From Aestuariibacter sp. A3R04 (GTDB lineage Bacteria; Pseudomonadota; Gammaproteobacteria; Enterobacterales; Alteromonadaceae), in the NCBI RefSeq assembly GCF_018860805.1, contig NZ_JAHKQR010000016.1:124001-188000 (forward strand): a stretch of DNA of 64,000 bases. The letters run 5' to 3'. The notes below the pieces were generated by a model that was not told the origin of the DNA, ran no database searches, and saw nothing but the letters and a program-made list of their open reading frames with translations. Shown in pieces: positions 54,769 to 64,000 of this stretch (position 1 is its first letter; every line of letters begins with the position of its first letter). The translations under genes were made by a program, and so were the position numbers.

Positions 54769-56018
54769 TGGATTTTTTCGCTTACCGTGACGGCGTGCTT
54801 TACGCTGAAGATGTGTCTGTATCCAGCATCGCACAGCAACATGGTACACCCGCTTATATATATTCCCGTGCCACCCTTGAGCGTCACTGGCGCGCCTTTG
54901 ACGATGCGTTGGGCAATCACCCTCACCTGATTTGCTATGCGGTAAAAGCCAATTCAAACTTAGGTGTATTAAGTGTACTGGCGAAAATGGGTTCCGGTTT
55001 CGATATTGTATCCGCAGGCGAGTTAGCCAGAGTCCTTGCAGCCGGTGGCGATGCCGGCAAAGTGGTATTTTCCGGCGTGGGTAAAAAGCACGACGAAATT
55101 CGCTATGCGCTGGAACAAGGCATTATGTGCTTTAACGTGGAATCTGAACCCGAATTGGAGCGCATTAATGCCGTTGCAAAAGAAATGGGGGTTAAAGCGC
55201 CGGTATCACTGCGTATTAACCCGGACGTTGATGCCAAAACACACCCCTATATTTCAACGGGTTTGAAAGCCAATAAGTTTGGAATTCCCCGGGAACGGGC
55301 CGTTGCCACTTATACACTAGCAGCCAGCCTACCCAATCTCGAAGTCAAGGGTATGGACTGTCATATCGGTTCTCAGCTCACGTCTATTGAGCCTTTTGTG
55401 GATGCCCTAAAACGCCTGCTTGCTCTTATTGATGAACTGGCAGAAAAAGGCATTGCCATTTCACACCTCGATGTAGGTGGCGGTTTAGGGGTAACGTACA
55501 ACGATGAGAATCCCCCTCATCCCCGTGAATACGCAGCCGCCATGGTAGAGCACATGTCAGGTCGTGAAGACATGAAACTCATAATGGAACCGGGCCGCGC
55601 CATTGCCGCAAATGCGGGCGTATTGGTTACCGAAGTTGAGTTTGTTAAAGAAGGTGATGAGAAACACTTTGCTATTGTTGATGCAGCAATGAATGACATG
55701 TTACGCCCTTCGTTGTATTCTGCCTGGCAGAAGATTGTTCGCGTAGAAGAAAAGTCCGATGCTCCCAAACGCATTTACGACGTTGTGGGGCCTGTTTGCG
55801 AAACAGGTGATTTCCTCGGTAAAGACCGCGAACTGGCAATAAAACCCGGTGATTTACTGGCCGTTCGCAGTGCCGGCGCCTATGGTTTTGTTATGGCCTC
55901 AAACTACAACAGTCGCTGTCGCCCGCCCGAGTTAATGGTCGACGGCGACAGTGTCATTGTGGTTCGGGAAAGAGAAAAACAAAAAGATCTCTGGAAAGGT
56001 GAGCATAAACTTACGTAA
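54768..56018 (+). CDS. lysA: Diaminopimelate decarboxylase
   Basis: A protein of 416 residues. The PLP lysine is Lys60 in CYAVKANSN. GFDIVSAGELARVLAAGG, HIGSQLTSIEPF, DVGGGLGVTYNDE, EPGRAIAANAGVLVT and GPVCETGDFLGKDRE are the conserved fold-III decarboxylase segments. It makes lysine from meso-diaminopimelate, the last step of the pathway. It overlaps lptM and precedes dapF, which makes its substrate, so two consecutive pathway steps are co-expressed. Confidence 0.97.
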   Translation: MDFFAYRDGVLYAEDVSVSSIAQQHGTPAYIYSRATLERHWRAFDDALGNHPHLICYAVKANSNLGVLSVLAKMGSGFDIVSAGELARVLAAGGDAGKVVFSGVGKKHDEIRYALEQGIMCFNVESEPELERINAVAKEMGVKAPVSLRINPDVDAKTHPYISTGLKANKFGIPRERAVATYTLAASLPNLEVKGMDCHIGSQLTSIEPFVDALKRLLALIDELAEKGIAISHLDVGGGLGVTYNDENPPHPREYAAAMVEHMSGREDMKLIMEPGRAIAANAGVLVTEVEFVKEGDEKHFAIVDAAMNDMLRPSLYSAWQKIVRVEEKSDAPKRIYDVVGPVCETGDFLGKDRELAIKPGDLLAVRSAGAYGFVMASNYNSRCRPPELMVDGDSVIVVREREKQKDLWKGEHKLT

Positions 56019-56053
56019 ACTAGAGGTATTCAAATAAAAAAGATGTGCGCTCA

Positions 56054-56884
56054 ATGCAGGTTCAGTTTTCCAAAATGCATGGTTTGGGCAATGATTTTGT
56101 CGTTATAGACAACGTCACCCAGAACGTTTTTTTCTCAAAGGATAAGATCAAGCAACTTGCTGATCGGCATTTTGGCATTGGCTTCGACCAACTTTTGGTA
56201 GTAGAACCGCCTTACGATCCTGAGCAGGATTTCCACTATCGCATCTTTAACGCAGACGGCTCTGAAGTGTCACAGTGTGGTAACGGAGCCCGTTGTTTCG
56301 CCCGTTTCGTCAAAATGAAAGGGTTAATCAACCGCAATAAAATTAAGGTCAGCACCAAAGCGGGAAAAATGGTGTTGTACCTCGAAAAGGATGGTCAGGT
56401 CACCGTAAATATGGGTGTACCTGATTTCGACCCCGCTAATGTCCCTCTCGTTGCGAACAAACAAGAGAAAACCTATATCTTTCGCGTGGAAGAACACACC
56501 TTGTTTTTAGGCGCAGCTTCCATGGGCAATCCTCATTGCGTCATGGAGGTCGATAACGTCGATGAGGCAAACGTGCCTGAAATTGGCCCCTTACTTGAGC
56601 GCCACGAGCGTTTTCCAGAAGGGGTTAATGTAGGTTTCATGCAAGTCGTTTCACCCGCTCATATTCGCTTACGCGTTTTTGAACGCGGAGCAGGCGAAAC
56701 CCTTGCATGTGGTAGCGGTGCTTGTGCTGCAGTAGCCGTAGGCCAGGTTCAGGGCAAGTTAGAAAAGGAAGTCAGGGTAGATTTACCCGGCGGCAGTTTA
56801 CGTATTCGCTGGCAAGGCGGCGATTCGGCATTAAAAATGACCGGACCGGCCGAGCACATTTACGACGGACAGATTAATCTATGA
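56054..56884 (+). CDS. dapF: Diaminopimelate epimerase
   Basis: A protein of 276 residues from ATG 56054 ([17 protein letters not shown], the family start; a GTG at 56045 would add three residues). The two catalytic cysteines are Cys75 in [10 protein letters not shown] and a second in [15 protein letters not shown]. It epimerises LL- to meso-diaminopimelate for lysine and murein synthesis. Its stop overlaps the DUF484 start (ATGA). Confidence 0.97.
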   Translation: MQVQFSKMHGLGNDFVVIDNVTQNVFFSKDKIKQLADRHFGIGFDQLLVVEPPYDPEQDFHYRIFNADGSEVSQCGNGARCFARFVKMKGLINRNKIKVSTKAGKMVLYLEKDGQVTVNMGVPDFDPANVPLVANKQEKTYIFRVEEHTLFLGAASMGNPHCVMEVDNVDEANVPEIGPLLERHERFPEGVNVGFMQVVSPAHIRLRVFERGAGETLACGSGACAAVAVGQVQGKLEKEVRVDLPGGSLRIRWQGGDSALKMTGPAEHIYDGQINL

Positions 56885-57579
56885 GTGATGTTACCGGCCA
56901 TTCAAAGAAAACCGTGGCCCTTGAGCCCAGTTACGATGAAGCCTTTGGACTATCAGCAGAAGAAGTCAGAGCGTTTTTATTAAAAAACCCGGCGTTTTTT
57001 GCCGAGAACCCGGATATTCTTGAACGCTTGGAAATTCCCCACGAAGAAAAAGGCGCGGTTTCCCTTGTGGAAAAGCAAAGCGAACAACTGCGCAAAAAAG
57101 TACGTCACTTAAACTACAAACTCAATCAGCTCATTGGCGTGGCCAAACAGAACGAGAAAATCTACCGCGTTTACACTGATCTCAACGTCGAGCTACTTCG
57201 CTGTAAGTCAGTGTCCGAAATTCAGTACAAACTGGAATCGGTATTGCAGGAGCGCCTCGCGCTGCACTCTGTGGTATTGCATCTGTTCAAAGGGCCGCAC
57301 GCACTCCAGGAACTGCAGCGGCGATTGATTATTGAAAAGCGCTTTAAAACCGACACCTTCTTTTTTGGCCGCTTAAGCCAGCACGAGCGGCAGGTATTAT
57401 TTGGTGATGAAACAGCGGAATCTGTCGCACTTATCCTTCTTGGCGATACACAAGAGTTAGGTATTCTTGCCGTTGGTTCAGACGACGCCGGGCACTTCAC
57501 ACCCGATATGGATACCCTGTTGCTTAAACAGTTGCAAGAGGTGCTCAATATCACCATGCCAGGGCTTCTGGACTACTGA
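56881..57579 (+). CDS. DUF484 (YigA) family GAF-like protein
   Basis: A protein of 232 residues of the DUF484 family, found between dapF and xerC in gammaproteobacteria. The N-terminal [23 protein letters not shown] is the family hallmark; a coiled coil (residues 60-85) and a GAF-like domain (100-225) follow. No biochemical function is established. It is coupled to dapF by ATGA and to xerC by TGATG overlaps, so the three are expressed together. Confidence 0.92.
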   Translation: MSDVTGHSKKTVALEPSYDEAFGLSAEEVRAFLLKNPAFFAENPDILERLEIPHEEKGAVSLVEKQSEQLRKKVRHLNYKLNQLIGVAKQNEKIYRVYTDLNVELLRCKSVSEIQYKLESVLQERLALHSVVLHLFKGPHALQELQRRLIIEKRFKTDTFFFGRLSQHERQVLFGDETAESVALILLGDTQELGILAVGSDDAGHFTPDMDTLLLKQLQEVLNITMPGLLDY

Positions 57580-58493
57580 TGAGCAAGGCGGCTGAAAAGC
57601 CATCACTGTCTCCGGAATGCAAATTCTGGTTGGACAAATTCTTACTGCACCTTGATGTAGAACGCGGGTTGTCACAACACACCGTTTCAAACTATCGCAG
57701 ACAATTGCATGACATTGGCTGTTTATTGGCACTTACTGACTGGTCAGGGCTTACGCCCGTTGATGTAAAGCGCGTTCTCGCCACCGCAAACAGAGAGGGG
57801 AAACACCCTCGCTCTATCGCCCTAAGGTTGTCGGCTTTGCGGACATTTTGCCAGTTCCTAATCGATCAAAATCAGTTGTTCAGCAACCCAGTAGATGGCA
57901 TTCAGGCACCTAAACAGGGCCGCCCTTTGCCTAAACAAATCAGTGTTGACGACATGCAACAATTGCTGTCCCAACCCAAAGATGCAGGTATTGAGTGCCG
58001 CGACATGGCCATGGCTGAGCTTTTGTACGGTTGTGGCTTGCGTTTGAGTGAATTAACCGGCCTATCGTTAAGTGATTGTCAGGCTGACGGCACCCTGAGA
58101 GTAACCGGCAAAGGCAATAAACAGCGCATTCTTCCCATGGGACGCACGGCACAAAAAGCGCTTAAGGCATGGCTTAAAATACGCGGCCAGTTTGCCTCTC
58201 CCTACGAGCGTGCCGTGTTCGTCAGCAAACGAGGTACCCGCATTTCCAACCGACAGGTTGCCAACCGCCTTAACGCCCTAGCCCAATCTCAGCACCTTAA
58301 TCAAACGGTACACCCTCACAAATTGCGCCATTCTTTCGCAACCCACGTATTAGAATCAAGCGGTGATTTACGTGCCGTACAGGAACTGCTGGGCCATGCT
58401 AACTTGTCTACCACTCAGGTTTACACACACTTAGACTTTCAGCATCTGGCTAAAGTGTACGACACTGCACACCCTCGAGCCCGAAAGAAGTAA
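57579..58493 (+). CDS. xerC: Tyrosine recombinase XerC
   Basis: A protein of 304 residues. The N-terminal SAM-like domain (LHLDVERGLSQHTVSNYRRQL) and the catalytic set are visible: Arg in YGCGLRLSELTGL, Lys in TGKGNKQR, HKLRHSFATHVLE, LGHANLSTTQVYTHLDF with the nucleophilic Tyr. XerC with XerD resolves chromosome dimers at dif. The dapF-DUF484-xerC context makes this the housekeeping recombinase, not an integron or phage integrase. Confidence 0.97.
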   Translation: MSKAAEKPSLSPECKFWLDKFLLHLDVERGLSQHTVSNYRRQLHDIGCLLALTDWSGLTPVDVKRVLATANREGKHPRSIALRLSALRTFCQFLIDQNQLFSNPVDGIQAPKQGRPLPKQISVDDMQQLLSQPKDAGIECRDMAMAELLYGCGLRLSELTGLSLSDCQADGTLRVTGKGNKQRILPMGRTAQKALKAWLKIRGQFASPYERAVFVSKRGTRISNRQVANRLNALAQSQHLNQTVHPHKLRHSFATHVLESSGDLRAVQELLGHANLSTTQVYTHLDFQHLAKVYDTAHPRARKK

Positions 58494-58515
58494 CGCTTAA
58501 CATCAGGAATGCCTC

Positions 58516-59238
58516 ATGCGTTTTTACCGCCCTTTTACGTCTGTCGAAGCAATGACATTCGATTTAGACGACACCCTTTACAACAACGAGCCAATAATAC
58601 AGCAAGCGGAAGCAACGCTCAGTGAGTATATTAAAGCCCGTTATCCTAAAACGGGGGCAATGACACCGGCACAATGGCGTGACCTGAAACGAGCGTTAAT
58701 TAAAAAAAATATTGGATTAGCATCGGACATGGGCGAGCTCAGAATGCACAGCCTGCGTCACGCACTGCGTCGTGATATCGCCGACGATCAGGAACGCGAA
58801 GCAGCTGCTACGGCATGTTTTAATTGCTTTTACACTGCCAGAAGCAATTTTTCCTTGCATACCGATGTGCATGAAGTGCTTAGCCAGCTTGCAAAGAGAA
58901 TACCGCTTATTGCCATTACCAACGGCAACGTCGACCCCAAAAGAACCGGCATGACAACTTACTTTCACACGTTTCTACACGCCAGTTTAACCTACAGAGC
59001 CAAACCCGCCGCCGACATGTTTAACAAAGCGGCCAGCCTGCTGGCGTTGCCGCCGCAGCGCATTCTTCACGTGGGAGATAACATGGAAAAAGACGTGATG
59101 GGAGCCATTGACGCGGGTTTTCAAACAGCGTGGCTGGCGGTAAACCGCCGCATGGACATTCGCAGAGAGCGGGTTACCGTATTGCCCCATGTCAGCCTGC
59201 AGTCTTTGCGCGACCTACTACACCTGATACCCAACTAA
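58516..59238 (+). CDS. yigB: HAD-family phosphatase YigB
   Basis: A protein of 240 residues. HAD motif I TFDLDDTLYNNEP, motif II IAITNGN, motif III Lys in YRAKPAADMF and motif IV HVGDNMEKDVMGAIDAG are complete. Position after xerC matches E. coli yigB, whose product dephosphorylates a riboflavin-pathway intermediate (5-amino-6-(5-phosphoribitylamino)uracil). The gene starts 22 bp after xerC in the same operon. Confidence 0.92.
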   Translation: MRFYRPFTSVEAMTFDLDDTLYNNEPIIQQAEATLSEYIKARYPKTGAMTPAQWRDLKRALIKKNIGLASDMGELRMHSLRHALRRDIADDQEREAAATACFNCFYTARSNFSLHTDVHEVLSQLAKRIPLIAITNGNVDPKRTGMTTYFHTFLHASLTYRAKPAADMFNKAASLLALPPQRILHVGDNMEKDVMGAIDAGFQTAWLAVNRRMDIRRERVTVLPHVSLQSLRDLLHLIPN

Positions 59239-59303
59239 ACCCGTGTTTTTCTCATTGCGCGAAACACTGGTACTGCGTACTAACACCCTGGGTTGCGCAG
59301 CGG

Positions 59304-60119
59304 TTACTTGTCGTCGCTAAGCGCGCTGTCTTCCAATACATTTTGTCGCATGGACTCACAGGGATGCTGGCAACCGGGTCGGCCAACGACTTTTGCGGGG
59401 ACACCAACAACAGTAACGTGAGGAGGAACACTATCGAGTACCACGCTACCTGCACCAACCTTGGCACCTTCTCCGATTTCAATATTACCCAGTATTTTCG
59501 CCCCTGCGCCTATTAAAACGCCCTGGCGAATTTTCGGGTGACGATCACCTGATTCATTGCCCGTTCCACCCAGGGTAACGCTTTGCAGTATAGACACGTT
59601 ATCTTCAATAACAGCGGTTTCACCAACCACTATACCGGTGGCGTGGTCAAACATTACACCCTTACCCAGCCTGGCGGCGGGGTGGATGTCCACGCCAAAG
59701 GTTTCAGAATTTCGGCTTTGTAGAAACAACGCCAGTTGTTCTCTGCCGTGTTCCCACAAATAGTGGGCCATTCTGTGCACCTGAACCGCGTGAAAGCCTT
59801 TAAAATAGAGCAAGGGCGTTAAGTAATCCTTTACGGCAGCATCGCGGTCGAATACGGCCTGAATATCTACCACAGCGGCGTCGGTGATACCAGGCTCCAA
59901 CAAATAGGCTTCGTCGAACACTTCCCGAATCGCCAGCGCCGGCATCACATCGTCTGCCATTTTATTTGACAAAATAAAGCTCAGGGAAGACTCAAAGTTA
60001 TGATGCGTCAGAATACACGCGTGAAGATAACTGGCCAGCAGCGGTTCATTGTCGGCTATCTGCTGAGCTTCGCCTTTAAGGGTCAACCAGAAATCGTTAT
60101 TTGTAGAAAGCGCGTGCAT
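59304..60119 (-). CDS. cysE: Serine O-acetyltransferase
   Basis: A protein of 271 residues, the usual CysE length. The N-terminal helical SATase domain (residues 5-135) is followed by a left-handed beta-helix of hexapeptide repeats (DIHPAARLGKGVMFDHATGIVVGE, ILGNIEIGEGAKVGAGSVVLD), with the catalytic His in FDHATG. It makes O-acetylserine for cysteine synthesis. It is convergent with yigB and transcribed alone. Confidence 0.97.
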   Translation of the reverse strand: MHALSTNNDFWLTLKGEAQQIADNEPLLASYLHACILTHHNFESSLSFILSNKMADDVMPALAIREVFDEAYLLEPGITDAAVVDIQAVFDRDAAVKDYLTPLLYFKGFHAVQVHRMAHYLWEHGREQLALFLQSRNSETFGVDIHPAARLGKGVMFDHATGIVVGETAVIEDNVSILQSVTLGGTGNESGDRHPKIRQGVLIGAGAKILGNIEIGEGAKVGAGSVVLDSVPPHVTVVGVPAKVVGRPGCQHPCESMRQNVLEDSALSDDK

Positions 60120-60511
60120 GGAATTAGTCCTGTTTGATTGTATCTTCGCTGAATCGCGTCGGGATCATAGCGGTTTGCCAGCATTTAGGGGTGTGACGCG
60201 GGAAGCCTACCATTTTCGACAAGGGACGTGGCAATGAGTTTTCCTTATAAGTTATAAAAAACATTCATAACCAGGGTATGCTCACCGTGTTTGCCTTTCA
60301 AATACGACTGTAAATATTACACCATTTGTTAACCGAAAGCTCAAAGCTCAGCACAAAAAAACTAACAATCAAAAGCGACATCAATGAGTTACGCGAAATT
60401 TAGGTCACTGGAACAACCTTTGCTTGGTTCACAGTACTACCCGTTTCGAATACGTATTGCGGTAGTGCCATGATTTTATGGCTTATTTACGTCACTCACA
60501 CAGGAGGACAT
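60120..60511. other. Gene-free intergenic region between cysE and csbD
   Basis: About 390 bp without a supportable gene. It must hold the divergent promoters of cysE and csbD. An imperfect inverted repeat (ACTACC/GGTAGT) near 60434-60467 lies shortly before the CsbD-like gene; nothing else stands out. Confidence 0.5.
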
Positions 60512-60703
60512 ATGAACAGTGATCGCTTTGAAGGTAATTGGAAAGAGCTTAAAGGCAAAGTACAACAGCAATGGGGTAAACTCACTGACGATGATCTGGA
60601 TAAGATCGACGGCCGTCGCGAAGAACTAGTGGGTAAAATTCAGCAAGCTTATGGGAAGAGCCGTGAAGACGCTGAAAAAGAAGTCGACACTTATATGAAC
60701 TGA
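60512..60703 (+). CDS. CsbD-family stress-response protein
   Basis: A protein of 63 residues from ATG 60512 with a strong AGGAGG site. It is a typical small, charged CsbD protein: MNSDRFEGNWKELKGKV, WGKLTDDDLDKIDGRREELVGKIQ and YGKSREDAEKEVD. The family is induced by general stress in many bacteria, but its biochemical role is unknown. The frame reads back to 60470 without homology, so the shorter start is preferred. Single-gene transcript. Confidence 0.93.
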   Translation: MNSDRFEGNWKELKGKVQQQWGKLTDDDLDKIDGRREELVGKIQQAYGKSREDAEKEVDTYMN

Positions 60704-60772
60704 CTGCCCTTTGGTGTCAGTCTCCTGCACGGCAAGGTCGCATTTGCGGCTTTGTCTTGCAATTTAACGTTG

Positions 60773-61915
60773 TTAATCCGGCAGCGGGTTTTTATAAGGA
60801 AACGCCATAATCAGTTCCGTCAGCTCCCCTGTGTCGGCAACGACCATCTTGTCCAACAGCAATTTTACCCACTCTTTCGCCTGTGAAGGGCACACGTTTA
60901 TAGCGTTTGCAATATCTTCTATGTCCGCCTCCTTGTACAAGAAGCGGGCAATCAGTGTTTCGCGTTTGGTTAATTCGAAGCCGTCCTGCACTTTTTTCCA
61001 GTCAGGAGCAGGTTTAATCACGAAACTAATAAAGAATACGGGTTCTTCGCCCCTGGCATCGTTCTTCGCGCACAGATAGCTCACCTTGAGTAACAAAATA
61101 GCCGTCAGGCTTTCATCCGCCACCAGATTTTTTTCAACATTAGATTCCTGAGGGTGTTCATATGCGCTGTTTACTAATGCAAGTAATTGGTTAAACACCC
61201 GGGGGGTGGATAGCACAAGTTTATTCCCTTTCATGTGTATGCAATCACTGTTTTTGAGATAGTATTTTGCACCAGAATTCGCGGCAAGTACGTTTAATTG
61301 TCTGTCGCACACAGCAAACGGCGACTGAATATACTCATACACGTTCTGTGCTATATCCCTATCGCGTTTAAACAATTCTTCGTCGCGGAAAAAACGGGAA
61401 GCCCTTATCAAATGAGGCATTAAGCGTTCCAGCAAGCTCGTCTCTCGATCTGAAAAAGGGAGCTCGCCAGACGACCGGCTTACACCGAAAAAGCCTTCGT
61501 AGTTTTCATCTTTTAATACCACACTAACCAGCGTCTTGTCCGATGCAACTGGTTCAGTCACCTTTTTGCAAAAGGCATCGTGGTAAGGTTGAGTCGAGGC
61601 GGCAGCATACGTCGTGTTTACATATTCCCCTTCCAGCTTCGTTTGCACCAACTGAAACACAGGGTCTGTCATAAAGTTTTTCAGGTAGAAGTCAATGGCA
61701 GATTCAGGCAAGGGGACACAAGACTTTATTTTAAAAGAAATAATGCTTTCGGTCGCCACGTCCCGCAAGATCATGAAAGCTTTGTTTGACTGAAACAATG
61801 TATTGCACTGTTCAAGCACTTTTCCCCAGCGACGACCAAGGGCAGCATCGTAAATTTCAATAACGAGACGACCTAAATCTGCATTGCCGTCCGGGGTAGT
61901 GCATTCACCGCTCAT
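60773..61915 (-). CDS. LuxR-type helix-turn-helix transcriptional regulator
   Basis: A protein of 380 residues. The C-terminal 60 residues are a LuxR/FixJ-type HTH (LTKRETLIARFLYKEADIEDIANAINVCPSQAKEWVKLLLDKM), somewhat divergent from the usual GxSxxTVxxHxxxI helix. The N-terminal 300 residues have a GAF-like region (FFGVSRSSGELPFSDRETSLLERLMPHL) and a PAS-like middle (PFAVCDRQLNVLAANSGAK). This architecture is common for stand-alone LuxR regulators in marine gammaproteobacteria. No AHL-binding signature is seen. Targets unknown; no operon partner. Confidence 0.82.
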   Translation of the reverse strand: MSGECTTPDGNADLGRLVIEIYDAALGRRWGKVLEQCNTLFQSNKAFMILRDVATESIISFKIKSCVPLPESAIDFYLKNFMTDPVFQLVQTKLEGEYVNTTYAAASTQPYHDAFCKKVTEPVASDKTLVSVVLKDENYEGFFGVSRSSGELPFSDRETSLLERLMPHLIRASRFFRDEELFKRDRDIAQNVYEYIQSPFAVCDRQLNVLAANSGAKYYLKNSDCIHMKGNKLVLSTPRVFNQLLALVNSAYEHPQESNVEKNLVADESLTAILLLKVSYLCAKNDARGEEPVFFISFVIKPAPDWKKVQDGFELTKRETLIARFLYKEADIEDIANAINVCPSQAKEWVKLLLDKMVVADTGELTELIMAFPYKNPLPD

Positions 61916-62129
61916 CGCTGTGCCTTATGCTAAAAAGACCTACATGGCCAAACCGGGAGACTGATGTAATCAGAAACCAGAATGGAAGAAAATAACGGGT
62001 AGATCAGCGACGCAGCCTACTATCTAAAAAGACAACGCCCAGTACACGTTACCTTAACGCGGTAGTTGTCTATCCTCATTTATACTTTAGTTTAACAAAT
62101 TGCCCGTAACGCTGATGCCGTGGATTTCT

Positions 62130-62149
62130 CACTGTATAAATTCACAGCT
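62130..62149. promoter_or_regulatory. LexA (SOS) box upstream of uvrD
   Basis: CACTGT-N8-ACAGCT, with the spacer ATAAATTC, has both CTGT and ACAG half-sites at the exact LexA spacing. It ends 53 bp before the uvrD ATG. E. coli uvrD is also LexA-controlled, so the position is as expected. Confidence 0.85.
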
Positions 62150-62202
62150 TGGTCTGGCATAATTGCCGGGCTTTAAACACAACGAAACCGGTGACCCCCC
62201 TA

Positions 62203-64000
62203 ATGGATGTATCTTTACTGCTCGACGATCTCAACGACAAACAACGGGAAGCGGTTGCTGCCCGCCCATCCAACATGCTGGTACTGGCTGGGGCTGGAAG
62301 CGGTAAAACGCGGGTGCTAGTACATCGTATTGCATGGCTGATGGAAGTAGAAAACATTGCACCATTTTCTATACTCGCCGTGACCTTTACTAACAAAGCA
62401 GCTAAAGAGATGCGCGGGCGTATTGAACACCTCATGAAACGAAGCCTCCACACCATGTGGATGGGCACGTTTCACGGCCTGGCTCACCGCCTGCTGCGCG
62501 CCCACTACGCTGAGGCAAATTTACCGGAAAATTTTCAAATTCTGGACTCAGACGACCAGTACCGTTTGATTCGCCGGATCCTCAAAGCCATGAATCTGGA
62601 CGAAAAGCACTGGCCCCCCAGACAAGTACAATGGTATATCAACGGCAACAAAGACGAAGGACTGCGCCCACAGCACATCGAAACCCACAACGATCACACA
62701 CAACAAAAAATGCGCGATATTTACGCGGCATATCAGGAGAGTTGTGATCGCTCCGGTTTAGTGGATTTTGCTGAACTGCTGCTACGAGCTCATGAACTGT
62801 GGGCAAAAAACCCAGATATTCTGGCCCATTATCAGAAGCGCTTTCGGGCCGTGTTGGTTGATGAGTTCCAGGACACCAACAACATTCAGTACGCCTGGCT
62901 GCGCATGCTGTGTAGCAATGGCACAAATAACATTATGATTGTGGGCGATGACGACCAATCCATTTATGGCTGGCGCGGTGCCAACGTTGACAACATCCAT
63001 AAATTCCTTAAAGATTTCCCACAACCCGAAACGATCCGGCTAGAGCAAAACTATCGCTCTACCAGCACCATCCTGAAAGCGGCAAATGCGGTTATCACTA
63101 ACAACAGTGGGCGTTTGGGTAAAGAGCTCTGGACAGAAGGTGCAGAGGGGGAACCCGTATCCGTTTATGCCGGTTTCAATGAACTCGACGAAGCTCGTTT
63201 TATTGTTTCTCAGATCAAAAGTTGGTTACAACAGGGGCACGCGCTGAGTGAGAGCGCCATTTTATACCGCAATAACGCCCAATCACGGGTGCTTGAAGAG
63301 GCATTGCTACACGAGGGCCTAGCGTACAGAATATATGGCGGCTTGAGGTTCTTCGAACGCCAGGAAATTAAGGACGCCCTCGGCTATTTGCGTATGATTA
63401 ACCACCCCCACGACGACGCGGCCTATGAACGTGTGGTTAATACCCCCAGTCGAGGTATGGGAGAAAAAACCCTGGCCTCTATCCGGGAAACGGCCAGACA
63501 GCACAATTGCTCTCTTTGGCAGGCGAGCAACTTACTCATTGCCGAAGGCGCGCTCAAAGGCCGCGCAGCAAATGCACTGCAGAGCTTCCTCTTACTCATA
63601 ACCGAACTTGAACAGGCCGTTAACGATTTACCGTTAGAAGAACAAGCCGACAAGGCCATCCGTCAGTCTGGCTTGTACGCCATGTATCAGGCTGAAAAAG
63701 GGGAAAAGGCCCAGGCACGGCTGGAAAACCTGGAAGAACTGGTAACGGCTTGTAAACAGTTCATTGTGCCTGAAGAAGCCGATGACATGACCCCACTGAG
63801 CGCGTTTCTCGCCCACGCCTCATTAGAAGCAGGCGAAACCCAAGCCAACTCCGACCAGGACGCGGTTCAAATGATGACAATTCACACAGCAAAGGGACTG
63901 GAGTTTCCGTTGGTTTTCATGGCTGGCGTAGAAGAAGGTATGTTCCCCAGCCAAATGACCAACGACGAACCGGGCAGAATGGAAGAAGAAAGACGACTTT
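62203..64000 (+). CDS. uvrD: DNA helicase II UvrD (N-terminal part, cut by window edge)
   Basis: The ATG at 62203 begins MDVSLLLDDLNDKQREAV, the UvrD start. About 599 residues are present of the usual 720. Superfamily 1 motifs are in order: Q-motif LNDKQREAV, Walker A AGAGSGKT (Lys35), FTNKAAKEMRGRI, Walker B VLVDEFQDTN, VGDDDQSIYGWRGA, EQNYRSTSTIL, and TIHTAKGLEFPLVFM. UvrD unwinds DNA 3'-5' in nucleotide excision and mismatch repair. The C-terminus lies beyond 64000. A LexA box precedes it. Confidence 0.97.
   Translation, partial: MDVSLLLDDLNDKQREAVAARPSNMLVLAGAGSGKTRVLVHRIAWLMEVENIAPFSILAVTFTNKAAKEMRGRIEHLMKRSLHTMWMGTFHGLAHRLLRAHYAEANLPENFQILDSDDQYRLIRRILKAMNLDEKHWPPRQVQWYINGNKDEGLRPQHIETHNDHTQQKMRDIYAAYQESCDRSGLVDFAELLLRAHELWAKNPDILAHYQKRFRAVLVDEFQDTNNIQYAWLRMLCSNGTNNIMIVGDDDQSIYGWRGANVDNIHKFLKDFPQPETIRLEQNYRSTSTILKAANAVITNNSGRLGKELWTEGAEGEPVSVYAGFNELDEARFIVSQIKSWLQQGHALSESAILYRNNAQSRVLEEALLHEGLAYRIYGGLRFFERQEIKDALGYLRMINHPHDDAAYERVVNTPSRGMGEKTLASIRETARQHNCSLWQASNLLIAEGALKGRAANALQSFLLLITELEQAVNDLPLEEQADKAIRQSGLYAMYQAEKGEKAQARLENLEELVTACKQFIVPEEADDMTPLSAFLAHASLEAGETQANSDQDAVQMMTIHTAKGLEFPLVFMAGVEEGMFPSQMTNDEPGRMEEERRL

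Noticed and set aside
57579..58493. Tyrosine recombinase as integrase of a mobile element.
   Set aside because: Gene context (dapF, DUF484, yigB) and length identify the housekeeping XerC; no attachment repeats or cargo genes lie beside it.

Overview
The window reads as chromosomal DNA of a marine gammaproteobacterium, most likely in the Alteromonadaceae (Alteromonas/Paraglaciecola-like). The reasons are the enterobacterial-type S10 operon order, the lptM-lysA-dapF-DUF484-xerC-yigB block, CTGT-N8-ACAG LexA boxes in front of yebG and uvrD, and a marine-style sugar-acid/sulfatase locus with a large TonB-dependent receptor. Genus is inferred from gene content only; no tRNA, rRNA, CRISPR array or transposase was seen.

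Layout. 1-2514: start of the S10 ribosomal operon on the minus strand (rpsJ-rplC-rplD-rplW-rplB, the last cut by the window edge) with its promoter and a leader of about 235 nt. 2718-4940: an orphan PilB/GspE-type ATPase with a GAF domain. 5012-15912: an accessory block of redox and stress genes with local regulators: aldo/keto reductase/AraC, a secreted esterase-like protein, a small Xre membrane protein, an NmrA-DUF1772-AraC operon, a class C beta-lactamase-like hydrolase, and an FMN reductase-pirin/LysR pair. Two perfect 111-bp direct repeats lie at 6767 and 15912, one inside the first AraC gene and one beginning on the last base of the LysR stop codon. 16053-20899: a three-gene carbohydrate operon (a GT4 transferase with an alpha-toroid-like C-terminal half, a second GT4, and a GH130 protein). 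21366-25521: an ampD fragment, then a GbsR-like regulator with cioA-type cydA and cydB behind an FNR-like site, then a short MotA-like reading frame split by one in-frame stop codon. 25601-27290: a CBM9-like secreted protein and a 2OG-Fe(II) oxygenase.

27441-31597 is visibly AT-rich and looks acquired: a 1304-residue hybrid two-component regulator (periplasmic propeller, Y_Y_Y, kinase, receiver, AraC HTH) is divergent from a tiny gene for a 60-residue peptide with a double-glycine-type leader. This pair is the most unusual locus in the window. 31598-41776 is a catabolic locus: HAD phosphatase, GntR/FCD regulator, TonB-dependent receptor, DgoT-like transporter, DgoD-like dehydratase and two sulfatases. 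Two copies of the same bipartite operator-like motif (32986 and 38404) tie its promoters together.

42197-46636: SOS gene yebG, a PAS chemoreceptor, and a soluble histidine kinase with a CZB-domain chemoreceptor. 46637-47440 is an 800-bp gap unusually dense in GATC. 47480-64000 is mostly conserved core: ppa, fbp, mpl-ubiX-S1/P1 nuclease, rraA, PAP2 phosphatase and a glycosyltransferase, lptM-lysA-dapF-DUF484-xerC-yigB, cysE, csbD, a LuxR-type regulator and the start of uvrD. The 51-codon lptM gene was found by direct translation.
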